NCBI RefSeq assembly: GCF_932276165.1
Contig: NC_063994.1
Span: 8,308,001 to 8,372,000 of the forward strand
Length of the DNA: 64,000 nt
Direction: 5' to 3'
From: Plutella xylostella
Taxonomy: Eukaryota > Arthropoda > Insecta > Lepidoptera > Plutellidae
This document shows positions 31,350 to 42,538 of this stretch, piece by piece. A program made the position numbers and the translations under genes. Under the pieces are notes generated by a model. That model was given only the letters and a program-made list of their open reading frames with translations, was not told the DNA's origin and did not search any database. Each line of letters begins with the position of its first letter. Positions within the stretch are counted from its first letter, which is position 1.

Positions 31350-32042
31350 AATAGATACGTACGTCAATATAATTTATAAAACCACACCAAAATTTTCTTG
31401 CTGTCCCAACCACAAGTGCAGGCGCGGATCCAGACCTCAAAATAGGTGATGGGCAAGCCTAAACTACTTGAAAATCAGCCAAGTTAAACTAGCTCATGAG
31501 CCACGTGTTCTAATGTACGCTCAGTATTATTGACTACTACTACTGCTCATATCACTATGATAACAGGGAATAGAGGGATTATCTTAATTAGATTATCACT
31601 TACCTTTATTTTACATTATTTAGGGATTAATTAAATAAAATATACTTATACAAGTTTAAATGAGTACACTCATATATTTTTATGAATATATGTACCTACC
31701 TACTTTATTTCTGAAACAAAACTAGCACGTTATAACTAAGTAACATTAATTATATAATTTTATAATAATAAAAAAAACATAAACAAGACATTGTTACCTA
31801 ATAAGATTAACACGATTTAAAGATTTCCTCGCTTTTCAAAGTTAGTATCATCAGGAGCTTGATTTGAAAGGCTTGTGAAATTTAAACTTGATATTTATGA
31901 TTGTTCGATACATTTTAGAAAAAAAGCCCGGGCATGACTAGACCTATTTTTCGGGAATTCTCAAGGACTTTCAGAACATGAGGGATGAAAACTAAATTAA
32001 AGTAAGGAGGTAAGTACCTACCTCTTACCTACGTGCATGATT
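31350..32042. other. Spacer with a possible hAT terminal sequence
   Basis: CAGGCGCGGATCCAG at 31419 resembles the terminal inverted repeat of some insect hAT elements and would be the 3' end of the minus-strand hAT that follows. No matching complement was found near 45 kb. The rest is AT-rich without genes. Confidence 0.35.
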
Positions 32043-33080
32043 AAATGACAAAATCTAGTTTGCGTTTTCTGTTTGCAAACACGTTGATTATCTCATCAAC
32101 GTCCACGGCCACGTCTTTATGAATGTTTAGAAGAGCGAGCCCAGATAATCTTTCCTGTGCCATTGAGGCACCCAGGATTTTACCCTGCGAAGAGTCGAAA
32201 ATGACCTCTCAGCGGTAGCTACGCTCACCGGAAGTGTTGCCAATATTTGTAAAAAACATTTTATATTGGGATATAAATCCTGGTCGCATTCCATAATGAG
32301 ATGAGCTACCGTCTCTGGTATGGCGGAATTGTTTTCACTTTCTCTTTTCCATTTGGCCATCCAGAGTCGGTATTCATTGATTACTGTTAATGGGCTATCT
32401 TTTATAAAATGCCGGTACATCTGGACTACTTCTTTAACTGTATCTACGTGGATTTCAGGGTCGACATTCGATTTGGGGAGAAAAACACCCAACCGAAATA
32501 GGTCTAGTACTTCCGGAGACAATCTGTGTGTTAAATCATTGCTCACATTATCCAATAGCGGTATATATACGGATTTCCGGACTAAATACAACACTCTTCG
32601 ACCGAATTCGCCTGATAATTGGGTCTGTTTTTTTGTCTTCCAACTGTACGTGGGGATTTTAAGGTAACATCCAACTGTTTTGCTTGCTCTGTAGCCTCTG
32701 AAAATAATTGCTTGAACACAGACTCGGCGTTTTGGCGTTTCGTACCTAATACTTCCAGGACATCCTTTATAGCATCGGTGGCTCTTTTGATGTCAATTGA
32801 TGCAGTTTGCAGTAAGCGGCTCAACGAAACTGTAGTTCCTGAAATGAAAAATGTTATCTGACTCATAGAAACCAAATATTTATACAATACATAACTAGTT
32901 ATGATTTTCTTTTACTTACCTAGAACATCGCACAGGCATATAGATGTAATGATAAAATAGAAAGAAAAGAAAGAAAGATAAAAGAGCTTCGTATCGTTTG
33001 CAAGAGACAGTGAGCGTCACTTGAAGTTTTGTTATCTTGCCATGTCGATATTATCTCCAAAGCGTTACAAATTTTAACCA
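32043..33080 (-). pseudogene. hAT transposase, C-terminal part with dimerisation domain
   Basis: Reading on the minus strand from 33080: ICNALEIISTWQDNKTSS, then a real-looking 81-bp intron (32839-32919, GTAAGT..CATTTCAG), then TTVSLSRLLQTASIDIKRA. The block 32594-32127 ends ATLPVSVATAERSFSTLRRV, the dimerisation signature with the third catalytic Glu. A frameshift at about 32170 is followed by ERLSGLALLNIHKDV and a stop at about 32043. It belongs to the gene that begins at 44973 and is separated from it by two insertions. Confidence 0.75.
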
Positions 33081-33599
33081 AATGAGGCGTTTGTTAAAAA
33101 AAAAACAAGTTCCTTTTTGGAGAAATAGATGGCGTTGTCTGGGGTTGTACCAACTTTCAAACCCTCAGAACACACTCAGATCACAATATGTTATTCTGTG
33201 AGGCTAACGAAATGTGAAAGTGACGTAGGTAGGTAGAATTGTAGTATTATTTTCTCTATGATGTCGATGTCACTGTTGCTTCAGCGTTCAGTGCGATTGT
33301 GGGTACAGCCGTTCTTTTCAAGTTTTCTCAGTTTCCTTGTATTTCTCCTGTATTAATTGAGTTGTAGTTGAGCTATCTGCTCCTCCTCCCTTGATACTGT
33401 AGAGTTAGTGCACTTGAGATAGTGACTCTTTTGAGATAGTGACTCTTGTGAGATTTAATCACAACTAGTGAGTTCTTATTCTGAGTTTAGTACTCTTTGC
33501 TCTCTATGTAATTTTTGACAGTTGGTACACTGCGTTTTCACGCCATCTATCGGCTTACCCAAAAGCTCAACTGACAGCTGTCAAGGAAAACGGCTCATT
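33081..33599. mobile_element. TIR element, copy 2 (same ends as 20199-20901, different core)
   Basis: The outer 202 bp (33081-33282) and 147 bp (33453-33599) are nearly identical to those of copy 1, including AATGAGGCGTTTGTTAAA and the complement of AATGAGCCGTTTTCC. The 170-bp core is unrelated to the THAP core and contains a tandem TTGAGATAGTGACTCTT repeat (33414-33450). It is inserted in the hAT gene. Confidence 0.8.
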
Positions 33600-33840
33600 A
33601 TCGCCTTCGAATTGTAAATGGCCGTCATGTCTCTCTACCCATCGTGTTTCACATATACTCTGTATTGCACCGCCAAGTTCGTCCGTGAATATTCTATGCC
33701 TTTTTGCAGATGCGTTTGCAAAGGCTACAATTTTTCTCATTGTTCCAGTAGTGTTTCTGCACGAAACGACGTTTGATGACTTGGCCAATGAGTTATTTAA
33801 GGCATGATTACTACACGGGCACCGTTTTGCGTTTACAGCT
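33600..33840 (-). pseudogene. hAT transposase, middle part
   Basis: About 80 codons on the minus strand: VNAKRCPCSNHALNNSLAKS, MRKIVAFANASAKRH and CETRWVERHDGHLQF. These follow directly on the N-terminal part that ends at 43703 once the LTR array is taken out. Bounded by the array at 33840 and by the TIR element at 33600. Confidence 0.8.
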
Positions 33841-35004
33841 TGTAATGTAGCAGCTCGGCAGGGGCTGGTCTGGATCACCGGGGAGCGACCCCTGGGCGAA
33901 TCGACCTGCCTGGCCTCCCCCGAGAGTAGGGGTTGGGTGCTATATTGTAATGTGGTACTTACCCTTATGACTAACGTCCCTAGTGCTTAGGGCTGGTACC
34001 TACCTAATAACTCTCAATTAATATGTACCGGGAAGCTGTCTTAGGCTAGCTCAGCTCGACGCCGGCCTCTGAAGGAGTGCCCGGTCACCTGGGGGATCTA
34101 CACTGACCGTGAAGCGGTCCTAACTATCCTGATATTGATCCTGAGGCCCCAGGAGGGAAATAACCTCGATAGGTGTACGGGGTGATAATTAATAACACCG
34201 ATTAAATAGTGTAACACAATTGAGGCGGCACTGGACCCGCTTTATTTACAATCAAGTTAACTTATATATCTAGGGTACTTACAGCTTACGTACTTAATAT
34301 TAACACACTACACAAATGCACAAATACTTATCACGATTATTGATATTTATATTGGTCGGGCCCTGAAGGGGCCTACGCGGATGTTCCTATCTTAATAAGG
34401 GGAAGGATACAGGGTACAGGAGGTCGGGCGAATACCGGTGGTGCGTGTGGACTTGTTCCAGGGTTTGTGGAGTGTATTTGTGTCGACAAGAATGTGGCTG
34501 AAGGCCGGTGTGTGTTCGGTGATTGTATAGTTCGGTACTTACACAGATGCTTTAAACTAGGCAACCCAGGCATCCATGTACGTATCCGGGGGACCTCGGT
34601 CCGCTAATTAGGCAGCCCACTGTGTCGGGTCTAGTCGGGTATACGGATGCTTTAAACTAGGCACCCCAGGCATCCATATATCCGAGAGGCCTCGGTCCGT
34701 TGAGCAACCTACCTCGCGGGGAGACCGGTGTTGTGAGATTAGTGTGCGTGAATAGATTACTTGAATAGATATGGGTGCGGGGAGGGATCTCGGGAACGGA
34801 ATGATCACTCGTCGGAATAGGAGGTGGCGAATGGTGCTCTAGCGGCGGTCCGGCGGCTATTTATAGGCGGGTCGCCCCGCGCCCCTTGTATTCTCCGGAG
34901 TCGTCTGTGTGGTGCCCCGCCTCGTCTCGCACACGCCGGGCGCTCTTGTGGCCGCGGTGTGAGGGTAGGTGTGTTGGACGGTTGGTTTGTAACGGCTCGT
35001 TACA
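33841..35004 (-). repeat. LTR, 3'-most of the array
   Basis: Read on the minus strand it starts TGTAACGAGC and ends CATTACA. U3 carries a TATA box (34859-34866). An AATAAA lies at 34241-34246 on the minus strand, placing R/U5 in the lower-coordinate third. Confidence 0.9.
34859..34866 (-). promoter_or_regulatory. TATA box in LTR U3
   Basis: TATAAATA on the minus strand in a GC-rich context, about 140 bases into the LTR. Copies are at 39208-39215 and 43557-43564. It is the likely promoter for the Gag-protease ORF. Confidence 0.6.
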
Positions 35005-36062
35005 TTCTCCCCCCTCGGCAGAAGAATTTTTACCTGGTAAAAATTCACAGGTCATGTAGATACATACAAGGAAAAATTAAGAGAACGGTGCATGTACTGG
35101 TGCATTTGTTTACAAACGGGTTCCTACTTTATCATCTGGATTCAGGATATATTTTATTTACTTAGATATTTATATCAGGTTAATTTTACACAGTATAATA
35201 TTATTAGCTTTGGTAAAAAAAAGTTACACGGTATTGTCCATGAGCATTTCATCCCTGCTTGGTGCCGGTAAGTTCGGACGGAAACGGTATATTATATTCG
35301 GGATTCTTTTCTACATAAAAGATGTGAGTATTTTGTTTTTTACAAGACATGAGCAAGGATAAAATGCATGGTTGGTTTTACTTACATTGTAGGCTATGTG
35401 TACATAACTTATTGTGTACTGATATACATTTTCCTGTTAATTACATTAGGTATACGGTTTCAGCTTTACGGTTTTAAATTGTTTACATATCAAATAAATT
35501 AAAATTTATACGGCATGTGCCCTTGCGCTGAAATTTACTCGGTCGGTTTGACGCTTGACATTGACTTCATAACTAAAATTCTAACCTGTGTACGTTCACA
35601 GAGTAACGTATTGGGCTGCGTTCAAAAATTTACAATCTTTATTCTAAGTCTGAGCAAAATTTTACTTGCGACTTTGATGCAATAAGGTGGATGTTATACG
35701 TTTAACATGTCTGTGTGTCTATTATTTACTTATATCATATTATACTACGGACGGACGGTGTAAAATGTGTGCATTTGCGTTTACATTTTTACCTATTTCT
35801 ACATTTTTAATATAGATTGCGGTTTTTCAGTTGTATATTTATAATTAAATTACAAATTAAACATAATAACATTTTTACGGTACGGTACGGAATGACTAGG
35901 TCATAAATATACAAATGTTTTAACTTTTTACGGCTATTTGTCTTCAATCTTCATTATGTTGATGATTGAGGGTAGGTTTGGAATTATCGGTTCGTTCGGC
36001 ATCGCATGAGTACCGCAGCTAGGCACATCTGGCGATGGGTGATGACGTCATCGGTAGGTATC
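35005..36062 (-). other. 3' non-coding region of the gypsy-like element, lower copy
   Basis: Lies between the Gag-protease stop and the 3' LTR and starts (minus strand end) with the polypurine tract at 35005-35018. AT-rich with recurring ACGG steps; no RT, RNase H or integrase core is encoded where a complete element would have them. An identical stretch is at 39354-40411. Confidence 0.7.
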
Positions 36063-37895
36063 TTATTGCTTCGGTTCGGTGGAATCAGTGGAATACGGTT
36101 GCGGCGAGTTTGATGACAATGATTTTAGGCGTTCTTTGTACTTTTTCATGTGATGAAGAACATCTTTGTACATCCCGGGCCAATAATATGTTTCGGCAAT
36201 GCTTTTTAGGATTTTTCCCGTGGTCACGTAGCCTGTTGTTGTCGGTTCATTAAGGTATTGTTCGATAATCGACCTTCTCTTCAATGTCGGAACGCATAAT
36301 TTCCACTGCGATTGTGCATTGATCTTGACCCCGTACGCCGGATTTACAATTCGTTTTTGGAGTGAGCCGTTTTTAATTGCGAATGTTGGGTCATTTTGAG
36401 GTGATTTTCGGGTTTCGGTCATTTTCCTCTCGAACCATTCTTTTCTTTCCTGGATTGAGGCTGTGTCGGGATATCTTGGTGGATGTTGTTGCTTAGGTTT
36501 TTTCTTATGCTTGCGGGATTTTGTCTTTATTGGGCCGTTGATTATATTATTATTCGGTGGTGTTGAATCATTTGTGACGACTTCGGTGACTTTCGGTGTA
36601 TTTTCGGTATTGTTGTTCCAGACTATTGTGGCTCCTGCTTTTCTTAGTAGGTCTATCCCTATGATAACTAGGTTTGGCGGTGAATAAGCTGGTAGCACGA
36701 AGAGTTCGTGTGTTATTTTTCTCTGCCGTATCTCGATTTCTGGGTCTATTCTGAGCTTCACGTCCATGACTCTGCCATCTGCGACGGTTACTCGCATCCC
36801 TGTGACTTTTTCTGTGTCGGCGTTTGTCGAATTCTCTTCATAAATGTTTCTACTGATGTACGATCTGGTGGAGCCTGTGTCAACTAACGCTCGGTATATG
36901 ATTTTACCTATTTTTACGTCTTCAAAAATTCGTTGTTCTGGTCGGTTTTCTTCGGCGGTTATGTTCGTGTCTCCGAACTTGGTTTCTCTTCTGCAGCAGT
37001 TGCGCGTAAGTCTCCCGAGGACTCCGCATTGGCTACAGAACAGTACTTGCCTGCCCCGGCATTCTTTGTGTGAGTGGCCTGCTTTGCCGCAGTTCCAGCA
37101 GCACGTGGTCCTGTCGTATTTTTCGTGTATTTTACGAGGTTCTGGTGACGTTTCTGGATGACTTTTCGGTGTCTGGCGGTGTCGGTCTGGTCGGTGGTTC
37201 CACTGTTGAGATGAGGATTCTTCTGTGATCTGCTCGTACTCGGCTGCCTGTTTGATTAATTCCCCAAGGCTGGTGAAGTCTTGCTTCTTGATGTAGTACT
37301 TGTAGTTCGCGTTCATGTTTTCGTAGACTCTTTCTTCTTTTTCTGTTTTGGACATTTTTCCGTACCTTCTCATCAGGGTTTGTATGTCGGTCAGGTAGTT
37401 GACGAAAGATTCACGGTGGTGTTGTTTTCGTGCGATGATCATCTCGAGCAGGTTTTTCTCGTATCCCGCCGGGTAGAAGAAGAGTTTGAAGTCTTTCAGG
37501 AAGTCTTCCCACTTTTCCCAGTTGTCTGAGTTGTTTCTGTACCATAATAGCGGTTTACCTCTTAGTACCTTAGGTAGTACCTGGAGTAATCGGTCCTGCG
37601 GGACGTCACCTGATGACGTCAGTTCATCCAAACGCTCGATGAACTCAACCGGGTCGCATGCGGTGTCGAACGATATATTCCATTCCCTCACGATGGATGA
37701 CAGGTTCAGCTGGCTCGCGGTTCTGGTCTGGTCTTCGGATGTCATCTCGAAGGTCTCCTCCTCTTCTTCTCTGATGTGGTCGGACAGCTGCTTCCTCAGC
37801 TTGTCAACGGTTAAATTTACGGTCGGTAGCTTCCTCTCCCTACTTTCCCTTATTAATTCCTCTTTACTAAGGTTATAAATCCAAGAAGTTGGCAT
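36063..37895 (-). CDS. Gag-protease-integrase-remnant fusion, lower copy
   Basis: 610 codons, intact. Residues 5-41 resemble a SAP motif (LSKEELIRESRERKLP). The Gag capsid-like region is about 70-225 (LLWYRNNSDNWEKWEDF). A CCHC knuckle is C266-X2-C269-X4-H274-X4-C279, with a second degenerate one at C287-C290..C300. The aspartic protease active site is D339-T-G, with the partner IIGIDLL near 411. Residues about 502-590 look like an integrase HHCC domain (DPTFAIKNG, LCVPTLKRRSII, YYWPGMYKDV), but both His and both Cys ligands are replaced. RT, RNase H and the integrase core are absent. Such an element needs enzymes from a relative. Confidence 0.85.
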   Translation of the reverse strand: MPTSWIYNLSKEELIRESRERKLPTVNLTVDKLRKQLSDHIREEEEETFEMTSEDQTRTASQLNLSSIVREWNISFDTACDPVEFIERLDELTSSGDVPQDRLLQVLPKVLRGKPLLWYRNNSDNWEKWEDFLKDFKLFFYPAGYEKNLLEMIIARKQHHRESFVNYLTDIQTLMRRYGKMSKTEKEERVYENMNANYKYYIKKQDFTSLGELIKQAAEYEQITEESSSQQWNHRPDRHRQTPKSHPETSPEPRKIHEKYDRTTCCWNCGKAGHSHKECRGRQVLFCSQCGVLGRLTRNCCRRETKFGDTNITAEENRPEQRIFEDVKIGKIIYRALVDTGSTRSYISRNIYEENSTNADTEKVTGMRVTVADGRVMDVKLRIDPEIEIRQRKITHELFVLPAYSPPNLVIIGIDLLRKAGATIVWNNNTENTPKVTEVVTNDSTPPNNNIINGPIKTKSRKHKKKPKQQHPPRYPDTASIQERKEWFERKMTETRKSPQNDPTFAIKNGSLQKRIVNPAYGVKINAQSQWKLCVPTLKRRSIIEQYLNEPTTTGYVTTGKILKSIAETYYWPGMYKDVLHHMKKYKERLKSLSSNSPQPYSTDSTEPKQ

Positions 37896-38175
37896 TTGAT
37901 GCTGTATATTTACCTACTATAAAACGGGGCCAGTTTGTAATCGGTTACTATAACTTAAATAAAAATGACCAACAAAAAATTATCTGTTCTTTACTTTTGA
38001 ATTGTAATTTTTGTTAAACGGGGTCGGTCGGTCGGTTGTCGGTCTATTTTTAGAATGATTACGGGTAGAAAGTTAAGTTGCACGGTTAGTCGGTCGGTCG
38101 GTTATTTCTAATGATTTATGATTTATTACGGGGGGCTAAATAATATTAAATATTGATGAGAATTAGTGGATTTTG

Positions 38176-38187
38176 CGTTGGGCGCCA
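38176..38187 (-). other. Primer-binding site, tRNA-Lys type
   Basis: TGGCGCCCAACG on the minus strand, two bases after the LTR end, is complementary to the 3' end of eukaryotic tRNA-Lys(CUU). It primes minus-strand cDNA synthesis. An identical site is at 42525-42536. Confidence 0.75.
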
Positions 38188-38189
38188 AA

Positions 38190-39353
38190 TGTAATGTAGC
38201 AGCTCGGCAGGGGCTGGTCTGGATCACCGGGGAGCGACCCCTGGGCGAATCGACCTGCCTGGCCTCCCCCGAGAGTAGGGGTTGGGTGCTATATTGTAAT
38301 GTGGTACTTACCCTTATGACTAACGTCCCTAGTGCTTAGGGCTGGTACCTACCTAATAACTCTCAATTAATATGTACCGGGAAGCTGTCTTAGGCTAGCT
38401 CAGCTCGACGCCGGCCTCTGAAGGAGTGCCCGGTCACCTGGGGGATCTACACTGACCGTGAAGCGGTCCTAACTATCCTGATATTGATCCTGAGGCCCCA
38501 GGAGGGAAATAACCTCGATAGGTGTACGGGGTGATAATTAATAACACCGATTAAATAGTGTAACACAATTGAGGCGGCACTGGACCCGCTTTATTTACAA
38601 TCAAGTTAACTTATATATCTAGGGTACTTACAGCTTACGTACTTAATATTAACACACTACACAAATGCACAAATACTTATCACGATTATTGATATTTATA
38701 TTGGTCGGGCCCTGAAGGGGCCTACGCGGATGTTCCTATCTTAATAAGGGGAAGGATACAGGGTACAGGAGGTCGGGCGAATACCGGTGGTGCGTGTGGA
38801 CTTGTTCCAGGGTTTGTGGAGTGTATTTGTGTCGACAAGAATGTGGCTGAAGGCCGGTGTGTGTTCGGTGATTGTATAGTTCGGTACTTACACAGATGCT
38901 TTAAACTAGGCAACCCAGGCATCCATGTACGTATCCGGGGGACCTCGGTCCGCTAATTAGGCAGCCCACTGTGTCGGGTCTAGTCGGGTATACGGATGCT
39001 TTAAACTAGGCACCCCAGGCATCCATATATCCGAGAGGCCTCGGTCCGTTGAGCAACCTACCTCGCGGGGAGACCGGTGTTGTGAGATTAGTGTGCGTGA
39101 ATAGATTACTTGAATAGATATGGGTGCGGGGAGGGATCTCGGGAACGGAATGATCACTCGTCGGAATAGGAGGTGGCGAATGGTGCTCTAGCGGCGGTCC
39201 GGCGGCTATTTATAGGCGGGTCGCCCCGCGCCCCTTGTATTCTCCGGAGTCGTCTGTGTGGTGCCCCGCCTCGTCTCGCACACGCCGGGCGCTCTTGTGG
39301 CCGCGGTGTGAGGGTAGGTGTGTTGGACGGTTGGTTTGTAACGGCTCGTTACA
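38190..39353 (-). repeat. LTR, middle of the array
   Basis: Same length and, as far as I can see, the same sequence as the outer LTRs. It is shared by the two internal regions, acting as 5' LTR of the lower and 3' LTR of the upper one. Confidence 0.9.
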
Positions 39354-40411
39354 TTCTCCCCCCTCGGCAGAAGAATTTTTACCTGGTAAAAATTCACAGG
39401 TCATGTAGATACATACAAGGAAAAATTAAGAGAACGGTGCATGTACTGGTGCATTTGTTTACAAACGGGTTCCTACTTTATCATCTGGATTCAGGATATA
39501 TTTTATTTACTTAGATATTTATATCAGGTTAATTTTACACAGTATAATATTATTAGCTTTGGTAAAAAAAAGTTACACGGTATTGTCCATGAGCATTTCA
39601 TCCCTGCTTGGTGCCGGTAAGTTCGGACGGAAACGGTATATTATATTCGGGATTCTTTTCTACATAAAAGATGTGAGTATTTTGTTTTTTACAAGACATG
39701 AGCAAGGATAAAATGCATGGTTGGTTTTACTTACATTGTAGGCTATGTGTACATAACTTATTGTGTACTGATATACATTTTCCTGTTAATTACATTAGGT
39801 ATACGGTTTCAGCTTTACGGTTTTAAATTGTTTACATATCAAATAAATTAAAATTTATACGGCATGTGCCCTTGCGCTGAAATTTACTCGGTCGGTTTGA
39901 CGCTTGACATTGACTTCATAACTAAAATTCTAACCTGTGTACGTTCACAGAGTAACGTATTGGGCTGCGTTCAAAAATTTACAATCTTTATTCTAAGTCT
40001 GAGCAAAATTTTACTTGCGACTTTGATGCAATAAGGTGGATGTTATACGTTTAACATGTCTGTGTGTCTATTATTTACTTATATCATATTATACTACGGA
40101 CGGACGGTGTAAAATGTGTGCATTTGCGTTTACATTTTTACCTATTTCTACATTTTTAATATAGATTGCGGTTTTTCAGTTGTATATTTATAATTAAATT
40201 ACAAATTAAACATAATAACATTTTTACGGTACGGTACGGAATGACTAGGTCATAAATATACAAATGTTTTAACTTTTTACGGCTATTTGTCTTCAATCTT
40301 CATTATGTTGATGATTGAGGGTAGGTTTGGAATTATCGGTTCGTTCGGCATCGCATGAGTACCGCAGCTAGGCACATCTGGCGATGGGTGATGACGTCAT
40401 CGGTAGGTATC
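39354..40411 (-). other. 3' non-coding region of the gypsy-like element, upper copy
   Basis: Repeat of 35005-36062, with the polypurine tract at 39354-39367. No coding content. Confidence 0.7.
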
Positions 40412-42244
40412 TTATTGCTTCGGTTCGGTGGAATCAGTGGAATACGGTTGCGGCGAGTTTGATGACAATGATTTTAGGCGTTCTTTGTACTTTTTCATGT
40501 GATGAAGAACATCTTTGTACATCCCGGGCCAATAATATGTTTCGGCAATGCTTTTTAGGATTTTTCCCGTGGTCACGTAGCCTGTTGTTGTCGGTTCATT
40601 AAGGTATTGTTCGATAATCGACCTTCTCTTCAATGTCGGAACGCATAATTTCCACTGCGATTGTGCATTGATCTTGACCCCGTACGCCGGATTTACAATT
40701 CGTTTTTGGAGTGAGCCGTTTTTAATTGCGAATGTTGGGTCATTTTGAGGTGATTTTCGGGTTTCGGTCATTTTCCTCTCGAACCATTCTTTTCTTTCCT
40801 GGATTGAGGCTGTGTCGGGATATCTTGGTGGATGTTGTTGCTTAGGTTTTTTCTTATGCTTGCGGGATTTTGTCTTTATTGGGCCGTTGATTATATTATT
40901 ATTCGGTGGTGTTGAATCATTTGTGACGACTTCGGTGACTTTCGGTGTATTTTCGGTATTGTTGTTCCAGACTATTGTGGCTCCTGCTTTTCTTAGTAGG
41001 TCTATCCCTATGATAACTAGGTTTGGCGGTGAATAAGCTGGTAGCACGAAGAGTTCGTGTGTTATTTTTCTCTGCCGTATCTCGATTTCTGGGTCTATTC
41101 TGAGCTTCACGTCCATGACTCTGCCATCTGCGACGGTTACTCGCATCCCTGTGACTTTTTCTGTGTCGGCGTTTGTCGAATTCTCTTCATAAATGTTTCT
41201 ACTGATGTACGATCTGGTGGAGCCTGTGTCAACTAACGCTCGGTATATGATTTTACCTATTTTTACGTCTTCAAAAATTCGTTGTTCTGGTCGGTTTTCT
41301 TCGGCGGTTATGTTCGTGTCTCCGAACTTGGTTTCTCTTCTGCAGCAGTTGCGCGTAAGTCTCCCGAGGACTCCGCATTGGCTACAGAACAGTACTTGCC
41401 TGCCCCGGCATTCTTTGTGTGAGTGGCCTGCTTTGCCGCAGTTCCAGCAGCACGTGGTCCTGTCGTATTTTTCGTGTATTTTACGAGGTTCTGGTGACGT
41501 TTCTGGATGACTTTTCGGTGTCTGGCGGTGTCGGTCTGGTCGGTGGTTCCACTGTTGAGATGAGGATTCTTCTGTGATCTGCTCGTACTCGGCTGCCTGT
41601 TTGATTAATTCCCCAAGGCTGGTGAAGTCTTGCTTCTTGATGTAGTACTTGTAGTTCGCGTTCATGTTTTCGTAGACTCTTTCTTCTTTTTCTGTTTTGG
41701 ACATTTTTCCGTACCTTCTCATCAGGGTTTGTATGTCGGTCAGGTAGTTGACGAAAGATTCACGGTGGTGTTGTTTTCGTGCGATGATCATCTCGAGCAG
41801 GTTTTTCTCGTATCCCGCCGGGTAGAAGAAGAGTTTGAAGTCTTTCAGGAAGTCTTCCCACTTTTCCCAGTTGTCTGAGTTGTTTCTGTACCATAATAGC
41901 GGTTTACCTCTTAGTACCTTAGGTAGTACCTGGAGTAATCGGTCCTGCGGGACGTCACCTGATGACGTCAGTTCATCCAAACGCTCGATGAACTCAACCG
42001 GGTCGCATGCGGTGTCGAACGATATATTCCATTCCCTCACGATGGATGACAGGTTCAGCTGGCTCGCGGTTCTGGTCTGGTCTTCGGATGTCATCTCGAA
42101 GGTCTCCTCCTCTTCTTCTCTGATGTGGTCGGACAGCTGCTTCCTCAGCTTGTCAACGGTTAAATTTACGGTCGGTAGCTTCCTCTCCCTACTTTCCCTT
42201 ATTAATTCCTCTTTACTAAGGTTATAAATCCAAGAAGTTGGCAT
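40412..42244 (-). CDS. Gag-protease-integrase-remnant fusion, upper copy
   Basis: 610 codons, identical in translation to the ORF at 36063-37895. The upstream leader (42245-42538) holds GGTCGGTCGGTCGG repeats and the primer-binding site. Having the ORF intact in both units argues for recent amplification, or for an assembly duplication. Confidence 0.85.
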   Translation of the reverse strand: MPTSWIYNLSKEELIRESRERKLPTVNLTVDKLRKQLSDHIREEEEETFEMTSEDQTRTASQLNLSSIVREWNISFDTACDPVEFIERLDELTSSGDVPQDRLLQVLPKVLRGKPLLWYRNNSDNWEKWEDFLKDFKLFFYPAGYEKNLLEMIIARKQHHRESFVNYLTDIQTLMRRYGKMSKTEKEERVYENMNANYKYYIKKQDFTSLGELIKQAAEYEQITEESSSQQWNHRPDRHRQTPKSHPETSPEPRKIHEKYDRTTCCWNCGKAGHSHKECRGRQVLFCSQCGVLGRLTRNCCRRETKFGDTNITAEENRPEQRIFEDVKIGKIIYRALVDTGSTRSYISRNIYEENSTNADTEKVTGMRVTVADGRVMDVKLRIDPEIEIRQRKITHELFVLPAYSPPNLVIIGIDLLRKAGATIVWNNNTENTPKVTEVVTNDSTPPNNNIINGPIKTKSRKHKKKPKQQHPPRYPDTASIQERKEWFERKMTETRKSPQNDPTFAIKNGSLQKRIVNPAYGVKINAQSQWKLCVPTLKRRSIIEQYLNEPTTTGYVTTGKILKSIAETYYWPGMYKDVLHHMKKYKERLKSLSSNSPQPYSTDSTEPKQ

Positions 42245-42538
42245 TTGATGCTGTATATTTACCTACTATAAAACGGGGCCAGTTTGTAATCGGTTACTAT
42301 AACTTAAATAAAAATGACCAACAAAAAATTATCTGTTCTTTACTTTTGAATTGTAATTTTTGTTAAACGGGGTCGGTCGGTCGGTTGTCGGTCTATTTTT
42401 AGAATGATTACGGGTAGAAAGTTAAGTTGCACGGTTAGTCGGTCGGTCGGTTATTTCTAATGATTTATGATTTATTACGGGGGGCTAAATAATATTAAAT
42501 ATTGATGAGAATTAGTGGATTTTGCGTTGGGCGCCAAA

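Noticed and set aside
34373..35165. Several 60-113-codon ORFs in the LTRs, repeated in each copy
   Set aside because: They lie in LTR regulatory sequence, on both strands, without motifs or a consistent start.
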